A stretch of 64,000 nucleotides of DNA from Sulfurimonas sp. (GCA_011391635.1 JAABQD010000005.1:1-64000); one strand, 5' to 3'. Shown: positions 19,831 through 30,605, numbered from the stretch's first letter. Translations and numbers: made by a program. Notes: generated by a model from the sequence alone, not told the origin.

Positions 19831-21579
19831 TTACAATAAACGCTCCAGCTCTTTAAAACTACAAATATTTTTATCGGCTGTATGAATTGAATTGTGGTGT
19901 ATGTTTACAAGAGTTCCTTGCATCATCTCAAGGTTCATATAAAAAGATTCTTCAATTGGTGTCTCCTCATCATGGAGAACAATAAAATCATCTCCATGCA
20001 CCCTAAAAACTATAGAATCTTTAAATGCATTTTTTAAATACTGTGCAAATGCAGCAAGAAGTTTGCTCCCCTCACTCCATCCATGTTTAGTGTTATACTG
20101 ATTAAAATTACTCATAAAAAAAATATTTAGGTATGCACTTTTTTGCTCATGGCATTTTTTAGTTAACATAAAATCTAAATATTCTTCATTAAATATGCCA
20201 GAGACTTTATCTTTATAAAAATAGGAAAATCTTTCCATCTCAAGGATATTTATTGGAAGCTGAGAAATATTAGCGTCAATTGTTACATTTTTCAATACTT
20301 TAATAGTCGCAATTACAACATCTGGATGGAACTGCGTGCCAGAGAACTTTTCAATCTCGATTAAGGCTTCTTCAATATTTTTTCTACCCTTATATATACG
20401 ACTTGTAGTCATAGCATCAAAGGCATCTGCGACGGAAAGGATATAGGAAAAAATATCTATCTGCGTACCTTGTTTTCCTGATGGATACCCTTTGCCGTCA
20501 TAGTGTTCATGATGGAAATGAATAATATTTGCCAACTCTAAATACATAGGAATCTGTTTTAAAAATACATACCCGTTTTCAGCATGGCTTTTGATAAGGG
20601 CATACTCAATGTCATCCAGTTTTCCCGGTTTTAGGAGTATAGAATCGGGAATATTCATCTTCCCTATATCATGCAGCATCCCTGCTTGATAAATCTTTTC
20701 GAGTTCATTTTTTTCATACCCCATCTCTTGAGCAATCATGACAGAATATTTTGCAACTCTCTGAGAATGTCCACCCGTATAGGTATCTCTTTCTTCCAAT
20801 ATCTTAACCAATGCGAACAATGTTTTTTCATAATTTTCTAAGATTTCACTGTTTAACAACTCTTTTTCATCATTGGATATTTTGAGCTCTTTTAAGGAGT
20901 TTATGAGTTTTTCTTCAACTTTGGATATCAAGTTAACCACATAATATAAAATACTAAAAGAGAGAAGTATAAAAATAGAGATAAAAATAGCCCCCGCCTC
21001 TTTAGCTTTATTTATTTGACCGAATATATGGCTTAACTTTTGAGATTGTATCAGTTTAAGCTCATCAAGTAAAAACTCTTCATATTGTTTTATATAATCT
21101 ATAGAGTTCTTTAAGTCTGATAGTGCCAAGTAATAATCACTGCTTTTATTTGTATTGAGACCTTCGCCAAGCCTTCTTAACAGTGAGCGTTCATGAGTGT
21201 TACTCTTATCAAATAAGTTGTTTTGAAGCTTTATTTCTATTTTTTTTGATTCATCATCTATGACATGCCAAAAAGTCACAAAGTCTTCATAGTTTATTTC
21301 TTTATTGTCTTCTATTGCTTTAAAATACTTGTCAAAATTACCTTTAGAGTTCGACCAAAGGAGCATTTCTGCTTTTAAATTTTCTGTAGTTAGAAGTCTT
21401 TCCGTATAATATTTAAACTCAAAAAGTGAATTATATGATTTTTCATAAAAGTTAGATTCCTTCTCAAGCATTTCTATCTCATTAAAATAAAAAATAGTTA
21501 CAACTATAGCAATAATAAAAGTTGTAAAGACAGCACCAAATCCATAAAGTGCTATTTTTTTAATGCTTAGGTGTTTCAT
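19831..21579 (-). CDS. Membrane HD-GYP domain protein with C-terminal GGDEF-like remnant
   Basis: Two TM segments around a ~170-aa extracytoplasmic region; HDIGKMNIPDSILLKPGKL...HHEHYDGKGYPSG; C-terminal region resembling GGDEF without a canonical GGDEF motif. Confidence 0.88.
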   Translation of the reverse strand: MKHLSIKKIALYGFGAVFTTFIIAIVVTIFYFNEIEMLEKESNFYEKSYNSLFEFKYYTERLLTTENLKAEMLLWSNSKGNFDKYFKAIEDNKEINYEDFVTFWHVIDDESKKIEIKLQNNLFDKSNTHERSLLRRLGEGLNTNKSSDYYLALSDLKNSIDYIKQYEEFLLDELKLIQSQKLSHIFGQINKAKEAGAIFISIFILLSFSILYYVVNLISKVEEKLINSLKELKISNDEKELLNSEILENYEKTLFALVKILEERDTYTGGHSQRVAKYSVMIAQEMGYEKNELEKIYQAGMLHDIGKMNIPDSILLKPGKLDDIEYALIKSHAENGYVFLKQIPMYLELANIIHFHHEHYDGKGYPSGKQGTQIDIFSYILSVADAFDAMTTSRIYKGRKNIEEALIEIEKFSGTQFHPDVVIATIKVLKNVTIDANISQLPINILEMERFSYFYKDKVSGIFNEEYLDFMLTKKCHEQKSAYLNIFFMSNFNQYNTKHGWSEGSKLLAAFAQYLKNAFKDSIVFRVHGDDFIVLHDEETPIEESFYMNLEMMQGTLVNIHHNSIHTADKNICSFKELERLL

Positions 21580-21591
21580 ATTCTCTCTATC

Positions 21592-23100
21592 TTATTGGTT
21601 TAGACTTGCTTTATAGTACTGAATCTGTTTTTCTCTGCCTATGGTATCGGTAATGACATTCCATTTTTTGGCTGCTTCATCTAAGGAGTCATCTACACTA
21701 AGCTTACCTTTGAGTGCTTGATAAACAGATTCATCTAGGGCTTGATAATATTCCCCCGCCCCTGGAAGAGTGATATCATACACCATATTTGCGTGTGTCA
21801 ATGATTTGGATATTTCTTCTAAATACCTTTTAGCCGCGTCTTCAGTAAAGCCGCTTTTTGTCCATGAAGCATACTCTTTAAAATGTGAAAACCTAGACGG
21901 ATTTACGGCACTCCCACTCACAGTAATATATTTCGTTGTCATCTCTTTTGAGGTCATAAATGAGGCAAACTCAAAAGCTAGTTTTTTATTTTTAGAATCT
22001 TTATTGACAAAAAAGCTCCAGCTTCCACTAATGGAGGAGGCATCGTTATATCTGTTTTCCCATTTTTTTGATTTTGAGTTATACACTCTATCTGAACCGG
22101 GTATTTGAGCAAAACCGACTTGATGGTCTTTTAAAACCGATATCTTATTTTCGACTGCATATATGCCAAGATCTGCCCAATCGAGTGCCATAGCAACCTC
22201 CCCTGTCACAAAACTATTTCTTACATCATGTCCTGCAAAATTAAGAACTCCTTGCGGGGCATAATCAACTAACTCAATATAGTCTTTTAAGCCCTGTTTA
22301 AATGCAGGATTATTAATTCTTGGATTCATTGTATCGGGATCAAAAAAGTATGCTTTGTCATTCGGATGTTTAGCATAAGTTGCAGCTGTTGCAAAGAACT
22401 GCAACATCGAGACATCACCTTTTTTTCTTAAAAGTGCATTGCCATATTCAATTTTTCCATCACCATCCCAATCCCATCCTGTGAAAAATTTGGCAATACG
22501 CTTATATTCTTCCCATGTTTTTGGTACACCCAGCTCATTTCCTGTAGCTTTTTTAAATTTGTTTTTTATGTCAGGATTCTCAAATAAATCTTTTCTATAA
22601 TAAAGATTTATACAGTCTCCATCATAAGGCATACCGTACGCTATATTATTATGCGACAATACCGAGTTTTTATAGATAGGCAGTACATCTTCCCACTCAA
22701 TTTTTTCTTTTACCCAATCCGGAACAGGTTCAATATTGCCATTCTCGAGCAAAGTACCACTCCACATTGATATCACGACAAAAATATCATAGTGAAGATT
22801 TTTATCATTTAAAGATTGTTTTATTTTACTAATAGTCTCATCCCAACTAGGTGTAACAACCCTTATTTTTGCCCCGGTTTTTGCTTCAAACAGCTTCGCC
22901 TGTTCAAGAATAGGACCCCGTATCAAGTCTGCATGAAGGGTCGGAACTATTACCATAATAGACTGGTTTTTATAAGGCATGGTAAAAATCTCTTTTTGCA
23001 CTTCTTCATGCTGCGTATTTTCACTACAAGCACCGAGAAAAAGTATGAGACTCAAAACAAATAGCTTTTTTAGAACTCTCAAGAATTTATACACGAACAT
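21592..23100 (-). CDS. Extracellular solute-binding lipoprotein (sugar-type ABC SBP)
   Basis: Lipobox ILFLGACSEN; GMPYDGDCINLYYRKDLFE; WSFFVNKDSKNKKLAFEFASFMTSKEMTTKY. Confidence 0.88.
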   Translation of the reverse strand: MFVYKFLRVLKKLFVLSLILFLGACSENTQHEEVQKEIFTMPYKNQSIMVIVPTLHADLIRGPILEQAKLFEAKTGAKIRVVTPSWDETISKIKQSLNDKNLHYDIFVVISMWSGTLLENGNIEPVPDWVKEKIEWEDVLPIYKNSVLSHNNIAYGMPYDGDCINLYYRKDLFENPDIKNKFKKATGNELGVPKTWEEYKRIAKFFTGWDWDGDGKIEYGNALLRKKGDVSMLQFFATAATYAKHPNDKAYFFDPDTMNPRINNPAFKQGLKDYIELVDYAPQGVLNFAGHDVRNSFVTGEVAMALDWADLGIYAVENKISVLKDHQVGFAQIPGSDRVYNSKSKKWENRYNDASSISGSWSFFVNKDSKNKKLAFEFASFMTSKEMTTKYITVSGSAVNPSRFSHFKEYASWTKSGFTEDAAKRYLEEISKSLTHANMVYDITLPGAGEYYQALDESVYQALKGKLSVDDSLDEAAKKWNVITDTIGREKQIQYYKASLNQ

Positions 23101-23211
23101 CCTTCATACAATTATTATTAGTTTAAATAGTAGTAAAATAAAACTTACTCTTAGCTGACACACTGACAACTATTGTATGGCTTCATTTCATATTACACTA
23201 TAAAAATAAAT

Positions 23212-23430
23212 ACATTTTGCTATCATACACCCCATAATTTATAACCATAGGAAAACTAGTGATTACATTAAAAGAAGCATTAAAATTAAGTAAAGAAGAA
23301 CTAGAAAATTTCAAAAACGATTTAAAAGCGAAGATAGAAGTGCGTCCTGAATTAAACGCGTACATCGATGTACTCAACATGGGCGGAGGTGTGCCGATAG
23401 CTATTAAGGACAATATCCAAGTTAAAGATT
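23212..23430 (+). pseudogene. Duplicated 5' fragment of gatA plus its upstream region
   Basis: About 95% identical to 29212-29430 (offset exactly 6000 bp); frame ends after ...[14 protein letters not shown]. Confidence 0.9.
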
Positions 23431-23607
23431 GCTCACAATATTGATTTAGCACCAAAAGTAAATTCACTTAAAGAAGGTGGTTTTGTAAAGTTTTGTGGCG
23501 AATATGAAAATAACGCAAAGGGTGGAGTTGTACGTTGGACGCACCGTGATCCAAATAAGCGTCATGTTGGTGGTTGGCTAGAATATAACGGTCAAAAGTA
23601 TGAATAA
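23431..23607 (+). pseudogene. C-terminal fragment of a DUF3465 family gene joined to the gatA fragment
   Basis: AHNIDLAPKVNSLKEGGFVKFCGEYENNAKGGVVRWTHRDPNKRHVGGWLEYNGQKYE*, in a different frame from the gatA fragment; N-terminal half absent. Confidence 0.7.
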
Positions 23608-23662
23608 CTGAATTGTTACATTGAGGTATGCCCATATTTAATTTTTACTTCTTCCAACTCTT

Positions 23663-24547
23663 TTAATTTCTAAACATCACTTTATTTTTCCCGTTTTCTT
23701 TTGCTTTATAGAGAGCCGTATCTGCATGTTTTAGTAGCTCATCTATTTTATAAATATCGGGTGTTAATTTTGAAAATCCGCAACTAACGGTAAATCTTAT
23801 TACATCGCTATTGTCTGCAATAACTTCTAATTTTTCCACCTCAGCCCTTAAGAGTTCCACTTTTTTTTCTACCTCGCTAAAACTTGTATTGGCACATATA
23901 ATAGCAAATTCTTCTCCGCCAAGTCTCCCGAATACAGAATGAGAATCAAGCAAATTGCTTATGGTTTTTGTTCCTGCTTTTATAACCTTATCACCGTCTG
24001 GATGACCGTATTTATCGTTAATATCTTTGAAATTATCAATATCTATCATAACGGCAAAAATATCCTCTTTCTTGGCATTAAATAATTTTTCACTCATTTC
24101 AAAGAACTTTCTTCTATTATAAATACCAGTCATTTGATCATAAGAAGAGATATATTCAAGATGTTGAATAAAAAATTTAAGCTGAATCTGTGTCTTAACC
24201 TTTGCTCGTAACTCTTTGAGTTTAAAAGGTTTTGTGACATAGTCAATCCCACCTACATCATACCCATGTTCTATGCTCTCTTCATCAGTTTTTGCCGTTA
24301 TAAATATTACTGGGATATGTTTTGTCTCTTCATTATTTTTAAGATTCTTACATGTTTCAAACCCGTCCATATCCGGCATCACAATATCAAGCAAAATCAA
24401 ATCAATCTTTTTAGTATTTGCTATTTTAATGCCTCTTTCACCACTCATGGCGACAATTACATCATATTCGTCACCTAAAAGTTCTACTAAAATATCTATA
24501 TTTGATTCTGTGTCATCCACAATTAAAATTGTTGCAGTTTCTCTCAA
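23663..24547 (-). CDS. Response regulator with GGDEF domain (diguanylate cyclase)
   Basis: ATILIVDDTESNIDILVELL...DLILLDIVMPDMDGFETC...RLGGEEFAIIC. Confidence 0.93.
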   Translation of the reverse strand: MRETATILIVDDTESNIDILVELLGDEYDVIVAMSGERGIKIANTKKIDLILLDIVMPDMDGFETCKNLKNNEETKHIPVIFITAKTDEESIEHGYDVGGIDYVTKPFKLKELRAKVKTQIQLKFFIQHLEYISSYDQMTGIYNRRKFFEMSEKLFNAKKEDIFAVMIDIDNFKDINDKYGHPDGDKVIKAGTKTISNLLDSHSVFGRLGGEEFAIICANTSFSEVEKKVELLRAEVEKLEVIADNSDVIRFTVSCGFSKLTPDIYKIDELLKHADTALYKAKENGKNKVMFRN

Positions 24548-27486
24548 TTTGAACGCTCCATCAACTCAAGTGCTTCTTCAAACATATACTTTTTAGCCAT
24601 CTTTTTTACTCCGTCAAATATTTTTTCATCACTCTCATGTAATTTATACTTTTGTATCTCTTGTATCACCGGAGCTATTTTTTTTGGCATTGCCGTTTTG
24701 AGCGACTCTTTGAGTTGCAAAAAGAGTTCATCTCTTTTTTGTTGATTCAGTTCGTCGGAGGAAACACTCTGTTTTTTTAGTTGCACAATCTTTGAGAGTT
24801 CATTGAGAACTATTTTAAGCTCCGTGTCTAAAAGTTCCTGCAACTCTTTATTTTGTGTTTCATCTATCTCTTTGGCTATTCTATTGAGGGATGAAGCACC
24901 TATATTTGCACTTAACCCCTTGAGTGTATGGATTGCTCTTTTAAACTCTTCATTGCCCAGTGTTTTAAAGTTATAGTTAGTATAGTTATTATAAAAATCA
25001 TTTAATATTTTTAGGTAGAGTTTTTGATTTCCTGCTAAATATTTTAACCCTATAACCGTATCTATATTTTCAAAAATAGGAATCTCCGATTCCTCTTCGA
25101 TTTTTTCCGTATTTAAAACCGTACTCTTTTTAGAAATATATTTTAAAAGCGTAGCATAGAGTTTTTCTACATCTATTGGTTTGTTGAGATGTTCATTCAT
25201 GCCCGTATTTTTACTACGCTCTATATCCTCTTTCATAGCATTTGCAGTAAGAGCGATGATTGGTATCTCTTTATTGAAGCTTCTGATGATTTTTGTAGCC
25301 TCATAGCCGTCCATAATCGGCATTTGGATGTCCATAAAAATAAGCTCATAACTGTTTGCCTGAACCATCTCTACTGCCTCTTTACCGTTATTGGCTATAT
25401 CAACAATAATGCCGCTGTTTTCCAAAAGTCCTAAAATTATTTCCTGATTTGTGGTGTTATCTTCAGTTAATAATATTTTGCTGCCGATTAAAAGAGAGAT
25501 GTCACTTTTGAGAGTAATTTCATGAGCAAAATCATTATACGCATATTCCACATCATTTAAAAATATTCCGCTTAAAATATCATTCAAAATTGATGGATTT
25601 ATAGGCTTTTGCAAAAATATATCTATCCCTGCCTCTTTAGCCAACTTTACAATAGTCTCTTGTCTAAAACTGCTTACCATAATAACAGCCGGTGGCATAT
25701 CTTTTTGACAAATATTTTTTTTCCTACAAAGTGTGCACATCTGATTTATCATTTTTGTAGCTTCAATTCCATCAATTTCAGGCATATTCCAATCCATTAA
25801 TATCACATCAAAAGAACCTTCACATTCATAAGCTTTTTCTATCGCCTCTTTTGCACAGTAGGCATGTTCGGCTTTTATATCAAACATATCCAAAATGTTT
25901 TCTAAAATTTCGTGCCATGTTTTGTTGTCATCGACAATCAAAACTTTTTTATCACTAAACTGTTTGTAGCTTCTTTTTTTTGTTTCAAGTGCGAGTAATT
26001 CTATCTCAAAAATAAAACTGCTTCCTTGTTCTAATGCACTCTCTACCCAAATTTTTCCGTCCATGAGTTCAACAAGCTGTTTACATATCGTAAGTCCCAA
26101 ACCTGTGCCACCGTATTTTCTAGTGGTGCTTCCATCCGCCTGAGAAAAGGATTGGAAAAGTTTAGTTTGTTGTTCTAAACTGAGTCCGATTCCAGTATCT
26201 TTTACCTCAAATCGAAATCTATTTTCACAGACTTTATGAATATAAATACCTATCTCACCATTATGAGTGAATTTCACGGCATTACTCATAAGGTTTGTAA
26301 GAATCTGAGATATTCTTAGGCTATCCCCATAAAACTCTTTTCCTACTTCCGTCCCGTAGTTTACGATTATCTCAAGATTTTTTTCATGTGCATTAAACTC
26401 TATAAGATTTACGACACGATCCATCACTTTAAACATATCAAACTCAATTTTTTCAATTGTGAGTTTTCCGGCTTCTATTTTGCTGAAATCTAAAATATCG
26501 TTTATAATATTTAAAAGTGATTTTGCAGAATTGTCTATTTTTTGAATATAACTTTTTTGTTTGTTACCCAATTGTGTTTGAAGTGCTAAATGGCTCATCC
26601 CTATGATACCATTCATCGGTGTTCTTATCTCATGCGACATATTTGCCAAAAACTCTGATTTTGCTTTTGTTGCAAGTTCAGCTTTTTGTTTAGCAATTTC
26701 TAACTCCTTGGTTCTTAGCTCAAGTTCCATTTGAAGATTTTTGATATTTGTTATATCAATATGTACTCCATTCATGCGGATTGCAGTTCCATCTTCATCT
26801 CTTTGGAACACTTGTCCCAAATCATAAATCCATCTGTACTTGCCATCACCACACATCATTCTAAATTCGGCTTCATAAATCTCTGTTTCACCTTTTAAAT
26901 GCTGTTCAATCAAAGCACCCGTAGCTGCTAAATCATCAGGATGGACGATAGAAGCCCATTTGTTGAGTCCGTCTATTATATTTGAAAACAGAGCTTTATC
27001 TGCTCTAAAATCTTCATCTTTATATTTTTTTTGTGTTACCCATGTTTCATTGGCTAAAATACGCCCCTCTTGAGGGAAAAAGTCCCAAAAACCTATATTT
27101 GCACCCCTTACGGCATCATCAAGCCTTTTTATATCCTCTTCATTGTCAGCTAATTTTTGCTGCATCTTTTTTTCATCGCTAACATTTGTAAGGGTACTGA
27201 CTATATCACCGTTTTCATCTCTAAGTAGCCTCATTTGAAAATAATTTAAGCCCTCTTGGTACTCAAAAAATGCCTCATATTCTTTTAAATGAACTAACTT
27301 TTCAAATAGATTTTCTAGCTTCTCTTTTTCATCATTTATAAAAAAATCAAAAATATTAAATTGTTTAGCATCTTCATGTGAAATATTTCTTAGTTTTTGT
27401 TCCTCTTTATTGGCAAAAAGGTAATTACCCTCAGGCGAAAATTTGGCAATTGCATAGGGTTGATTATCCAGTATCTGTTTATACAT
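24544..27486 (-). CDS. Soluble PAS-containing hybrid sensor histidine kinase with two receiver domains and Hpt
   Basis: PAS/PAC repeats; FLANMSHEIRTPMNGIIGMSHLAL; KYGGTGLGLTICKQLVELM; two REC domains; C-terminal AIHTLKGLSANIG Hpt; no clear TM segment. Confidence 0.93.
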   Translation of the reverse strand: MYKQILDNQPYAIAKFSPEGNYLFANKEEQKLRNISHEDAKQFNIFDFFINDEKEKLENLFEKLVHLKEYEAFFEYQEGLNYFQMRLLRDENGDIVSTLTNVSDEKKMQQKLADNEEDIKRLDDAVRGANIGFWDFFPQEGRILANETWVTQKKYKDEDFRADKALFSNIIDGLNKWASIVHPDDLAATGALIEQHLKGETEIYEAEFRMMCGDGKYRWIYDLGQVFQRDEDGTAIRMNGVHIDITNIKNLQMELELRTKELEIAKQKAELATKAKSEFLANMSHEIRTPMNGIIGMSHLALQTQLGNKQKSYIQKIDNSAKSLLNIINDILDFSKIEAGKLTIEKIEFDMFKVMDRVVNLIEFNAHEKNLEIIVNYGTEVGKEFYGDSLRISQILTNLMSNAVKFTHNGEIGIYIHKVCENRFRFEVKDTGIGLSLEQQTKLFQSFSQADGSTTRKYGGTGLGLTICKQLVELMDGKIWVESALEQGSSFIFEIELLALETKKRSYKQFSDKKVLIVDDNKTWHEILENILDMFDIKAEHAYCAKEAIEKAYECEGSFDVILMDWNMPEIDGIEATKMINQMCTLCRKKNICQKDMPPAVIMVSSFRQETIVKLAKEAGIDIFLQKPINPSILNDILSGIFLNDVEYAYNDFAHEITLKSDISLLIGSKILLTEDNTTNQEIILGLLENSGIIVDIANNGKEAVEMVQANSYELIFMDIQMPIMDGYEATKIIRSFNKEIPIIALTANAMKEDIERSKNTGMNEHLNKPIDVEKLYATLLKYISKKSTVLNTEKIEEESEIPIFENIDTVIGLKYLAGNQKLYLKILNDFYNNYTNYNFKTLGNEEFKRAIHTLKGLSANIGASSLNRIAKEIDETQNKELQELLDTELKIVLNELSKIVQLKKQSVSSDELNQQKRDELFLQLKESLKTAMPKKIAPVIQEIQKYKLHESDEKIFDGVKKMAKKYMFEEALELMERSN

Positions 27487-28925
27487 TAGAGTTCCTCACT
27501 CTTTAAAAGTTCAAAAAAGTTAAAATGATGAAAAGTACCTTGATTGGCGGGAAAATCATCTATTGCCAACCAAAAATCGCCACTTGCAGGATATGAGACC
27601 AAACTCCACAAATTAGCAACACCTGCTTTAAATTCGCCGTTAGGGTTATCGGTAAAAAGCTCTTTCGGATAATTTGCACTGATGGTGGCTAAAATATTAT
27701 TTGTGTAAGATGTAGCCATTTTAGGTCTGGTTTGTTTTGTGTAAGGGTCATATCTGTCAGACATAATCTTTATCGCCGTATCTACATCAATATTTCCGTA
27801 ATTTTCATGAAGCAAAATATCGTATCTCTCAAACCGACAAGGAGCAGGAACAACAAAATTATAAGGATCCTTTTGACTGTTTAAATACTTTTCAATACTG
27901 CTGACATCGTTTAGTTGATATACAAGTTGCTGATCATAAACCATATTGTACCCCTCATAATCTTGATATCCGGGATAACAGATAGAATCATTGGCCTGCC
28001 ATAGCCGAGTATTATTTTGCATAGGGTGTCTCACGACTACCATTTTTGCCGAAGTTTCTACGACTGCAGCTTTTTTGGCATGAGCATCGGCACAATGGTA
28101 CGCTATACCGGTACATCTTGGATGATTGTAAAAAGTTTGAACCGCTTCATCAAGATTATTTGCATGAGTCAATAAAAGGCGTGTAAAAATACCGATACCG
28201 CAACCATCCATCGTTTCATAGATTGAAGCGTTATATTGCGTCATCATAGAGATACCTTTTTCGTTGAAACCACCATCCATTCCAATCATACCCGGAAAAC
28301 ACATATAAAGATGGGCATTTCCTATATCTGGGTTTACAATATACAAGTAGCGATTTTCAAGCTGATAAGGTAAATCTAAATTATCTTCATTCTTACAAAA
28401 AATCATATCTCCGTTGCCACCAACCGAATCGCCCCAAGCACTGAAGCTGCTGCATCCGGAGCCAGTAAGTACTGTTGTACCGGGACCATCAGGAGGATAT
28501 TGCCCCTTCACGCTTTCATCATCAATATTCCAATAATGGGGATGTGCATATATACACCATTGGTCATACATCGTGTTCCACAGTTTAATCTCATCGAAAG
28601 TTACATCGTATCCCGCTGCATTAGCTCCATCGGTTATCCCCTGCATCTCTTCTAAAAGCTCTAAAGGTGTATTTTTTTCCGCAATTTTTGCACCCTTTAC
28701 CATTTTTTTGTATGCTTCTTCATAACTGCTTTGTAGCGTCATAGAAACGACGGACGCTGCTGCCGGCAATGTTTGCGTTATCATAAGTTTAATTTTATCG
28801 GCCAAAAGGTACCCATGTTGATATCCGATTTCATAGTTACTGCCGCTTAACTTCACTATTTTCACACTCTCTTTATTTACAAGATTCCCTTTAGCCAATA
28901 TTTTTTGATTCGGTGAATAAAACAT
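27486..28925 (-). CDS. C45 / phospholipase B-like Ntn-hydrolase (acyltransferase/hydrolase) family protein
   Basis: KLSGSNYEIGYQHGYLLADKI; candidate nucleophile in TGSGCSSFSAWGDSVGGNGDMIFCKNEDN; PGMIGMDGGFNEKGISMM. Confidence 0.7.
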   Translation of the reverse strand: MFYSPNQKILAKGNLVNKESVKIVKLSGSNYEIGYQHGYLLADKIKLMITQTLPAAASVVSMTLQSSYEEAYKKMVKGAKIAEKNTPLELLEEMQGITDGANAAGYDVTFDEIKLWNTMYDQWCIYAHPHYWNIDDESVKGQYPPDGPGTTVLTGSGCSSFSAWGDSVGGNGDMIFCKNEDNLDLPYQLENRYLYIVNPDIGNAHLYMCFPGMIGMDGGFNEKGISMMTQYNASIYETMDGCGIGIFTRLLLTHANNLDEAVQTFYNHPRCTGIAYHCADAHAKKAAVVETSAKMVVVRHPMQNNTRLWQANDSICYPGYQDYEGYNMVYDQQLVYQLNDVSSIEKYLNSQKDPYNFVVPAPCRFERYDILLHENYGNIDVDTAIKIMSDRYDPYTKQTRPKMATSYTNNILATISANYPKELFTDNPNGEFKAGVANLWSLVSYPASGDFWLAIDDFPANQGTFHHFNFFELLKSEEL

Positions 28926-29258
28926 AGCCCATCCTTAGATTTTAATTTTTGCCAACATGAAAAAACTTTTTTAAAACAATGTTTAATTTTAACATATTTA
29001 TTATGATTTTATTTCATTGCCAAAAACTTGTACAATGACGATGAAATTCAAAAATAGTGTGGTTTATTCGTTAAATGGGTTTGATATTAAATTAAGAGGT
29101 TGTTTTGAGAATTTGAAAGTGGCTCCATAAAAAAATTTATAAATATTTTCCATAGCTTTTTGGTTTTTCTTCTTTTTCATCTTATAAAACACCGCTAAAG
29201 AAAAAACAGACACATTTTGCTATAATACACCCCATAATTTATAACCATAGGAAAACTA

Positions 29259-30605
29259 GTGATTACATTAAAAGAAGCATTAAAATTAAGTAAAGAAGAA
29301 CTAGAAAATTTCAAAAACGATTTAAAAGCGAAGATACAAGCGCATCCTGAACTTAACGCTTACATCGATGTACTCAACATCGGCGAAGGTGTGCCGATAG
29401 CTATTAAGGACAATATCCAAGTCAAAGATTGGTCGGTAACATCTGGCTCAAACATCCTTCAAGGTTACATCGCTCCTTACAATGCAACTGTTATCGAGAA
29501 GATGATGGCATCAGGTTTAAGCCCGTTTGGTAGAACAAATATGGATGAATTTGCTATGGGTTCAACAACAGAATCAAGCTTTTATGGCAAAACATTAAAT
29601 CCACATGCCAATGACCGTGTTCCTGGCGGAAGCAGTGGCGGAAGTGCCGCGGCTGTTGGAGCGGGTCTTGCCATCGCTGCACTTGGAAGTGACACGGGTG
29701 GAAGTATCCGCCAACCTGCTGCATTTTGTGGAATTGTTGGGATGAAACCAACTTATGGACGCGTGAGCCGTTATGGTTTAGGTGCGTATGCTTCTTCACT
29801 TGACCAAATAGGACCAATGACGCAAAATGTGGAAGATGCGGCGATTTTGTACGACATTATCAGCGGACATGATGCAAAAGACTCCACAAGTGCAGACATG
29901 AATGACAAAGTTTGCGACAAACTCAATCCAGACCGTAAACTCCGCATCGCAGTACTTCCAAAGTACATTGAAAACGCTTCACAAGATGTAAAAGATGCGT
30001 ATGCAAAAGCGACACAAGCACTCAAAGACGCTGGACATGAGATAGTAGAAAAAGAGCTTATGGACGCAAAATATGACATTTCAGCGTACTACATCACAGC
30101 GACCGCAGAGGCTACAACAAACTTGGCTAGATATGACGGTATCAGATATGGAAACCGTAAAATCGGCAAAGACCTGAATGACACTTTTGTAAAAACAAGA
30201 AGTGAAGGCTTCGGCGATGAAGTAAAACGCCGTATCTTACTTGGCAACTTCGTTCTCTCAAGCGGATATTATGATGCATACTATGTCAAAGCACAAAAAG
30301 TGCGTCACCTTATCAAAGATGAGTATGCAAAAATATTTGAAACAGTGGATTTGATTCTCTCTCCAGTTGCACCAAGTGTTGCAAACAAATTCGGCGAGTT
30401 TTCAAACCCGATGGAGATGTATTTGAGCGACATTTACACTATCAGCGTAAACCTAGCAGGACTTCCAGCCATCGCACTTCCAATCTCAAAAAGCAGTGAA
30501 GGAATGCCAGTAGGACTTCAACTTATCGCTAAAGCATACGATGAGCAGACACTATTTGATGGGGCTTTGAGTTTGGAAAAAGCTATAAACTATGCACAAG
30601 AGTAA
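29259..30605 (+). CDS. gatA: Asp-tRNA(Asn)/Glu-tRNA(Gln) amidotransferase subunit A
   Basis: [23 protein letters not shown]...[38 protein letters not shown] amidase signature. Confidence 0.97.
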   Translation: MITLKEALKLSKEELENFKNDLKAKIQAHPELNAYIDVLNIGEGVPIAIKDNIQVKDWSVTSGSNILQGYIAPYNATVIEKMMASGLSPFGRTNMDEFAMGSTTESSFYGKTLNPHANDRVPGGSSGGSAAAVGAGLAIAALGSDTGGSIRQPAAFCGIVGMKPTYGRVSRYGLGAYASSLDQIGPMTQNVEDAAILYDIISGHDAKDSTSADMNDKVCDKLNPDRKLRIAVLPKYIENASQDVKDAYAKATQALKDAGHEIVEKELMDAKYDISAYYITATAEATTNLARYDGIRYGNRKIGKDLNDTFVKTRSEGFGDEVKRRILLGNFVLSSGYYDAYYVKAQKVRHLIKDEYAKIFETVDLILSPVAPSVANKFGEFSNPMEMYLSDIYTISVNLAGLPAIALPISKSSEGMPVGLQLIAKAYDEQTLFDGALSLEKAINYAQE

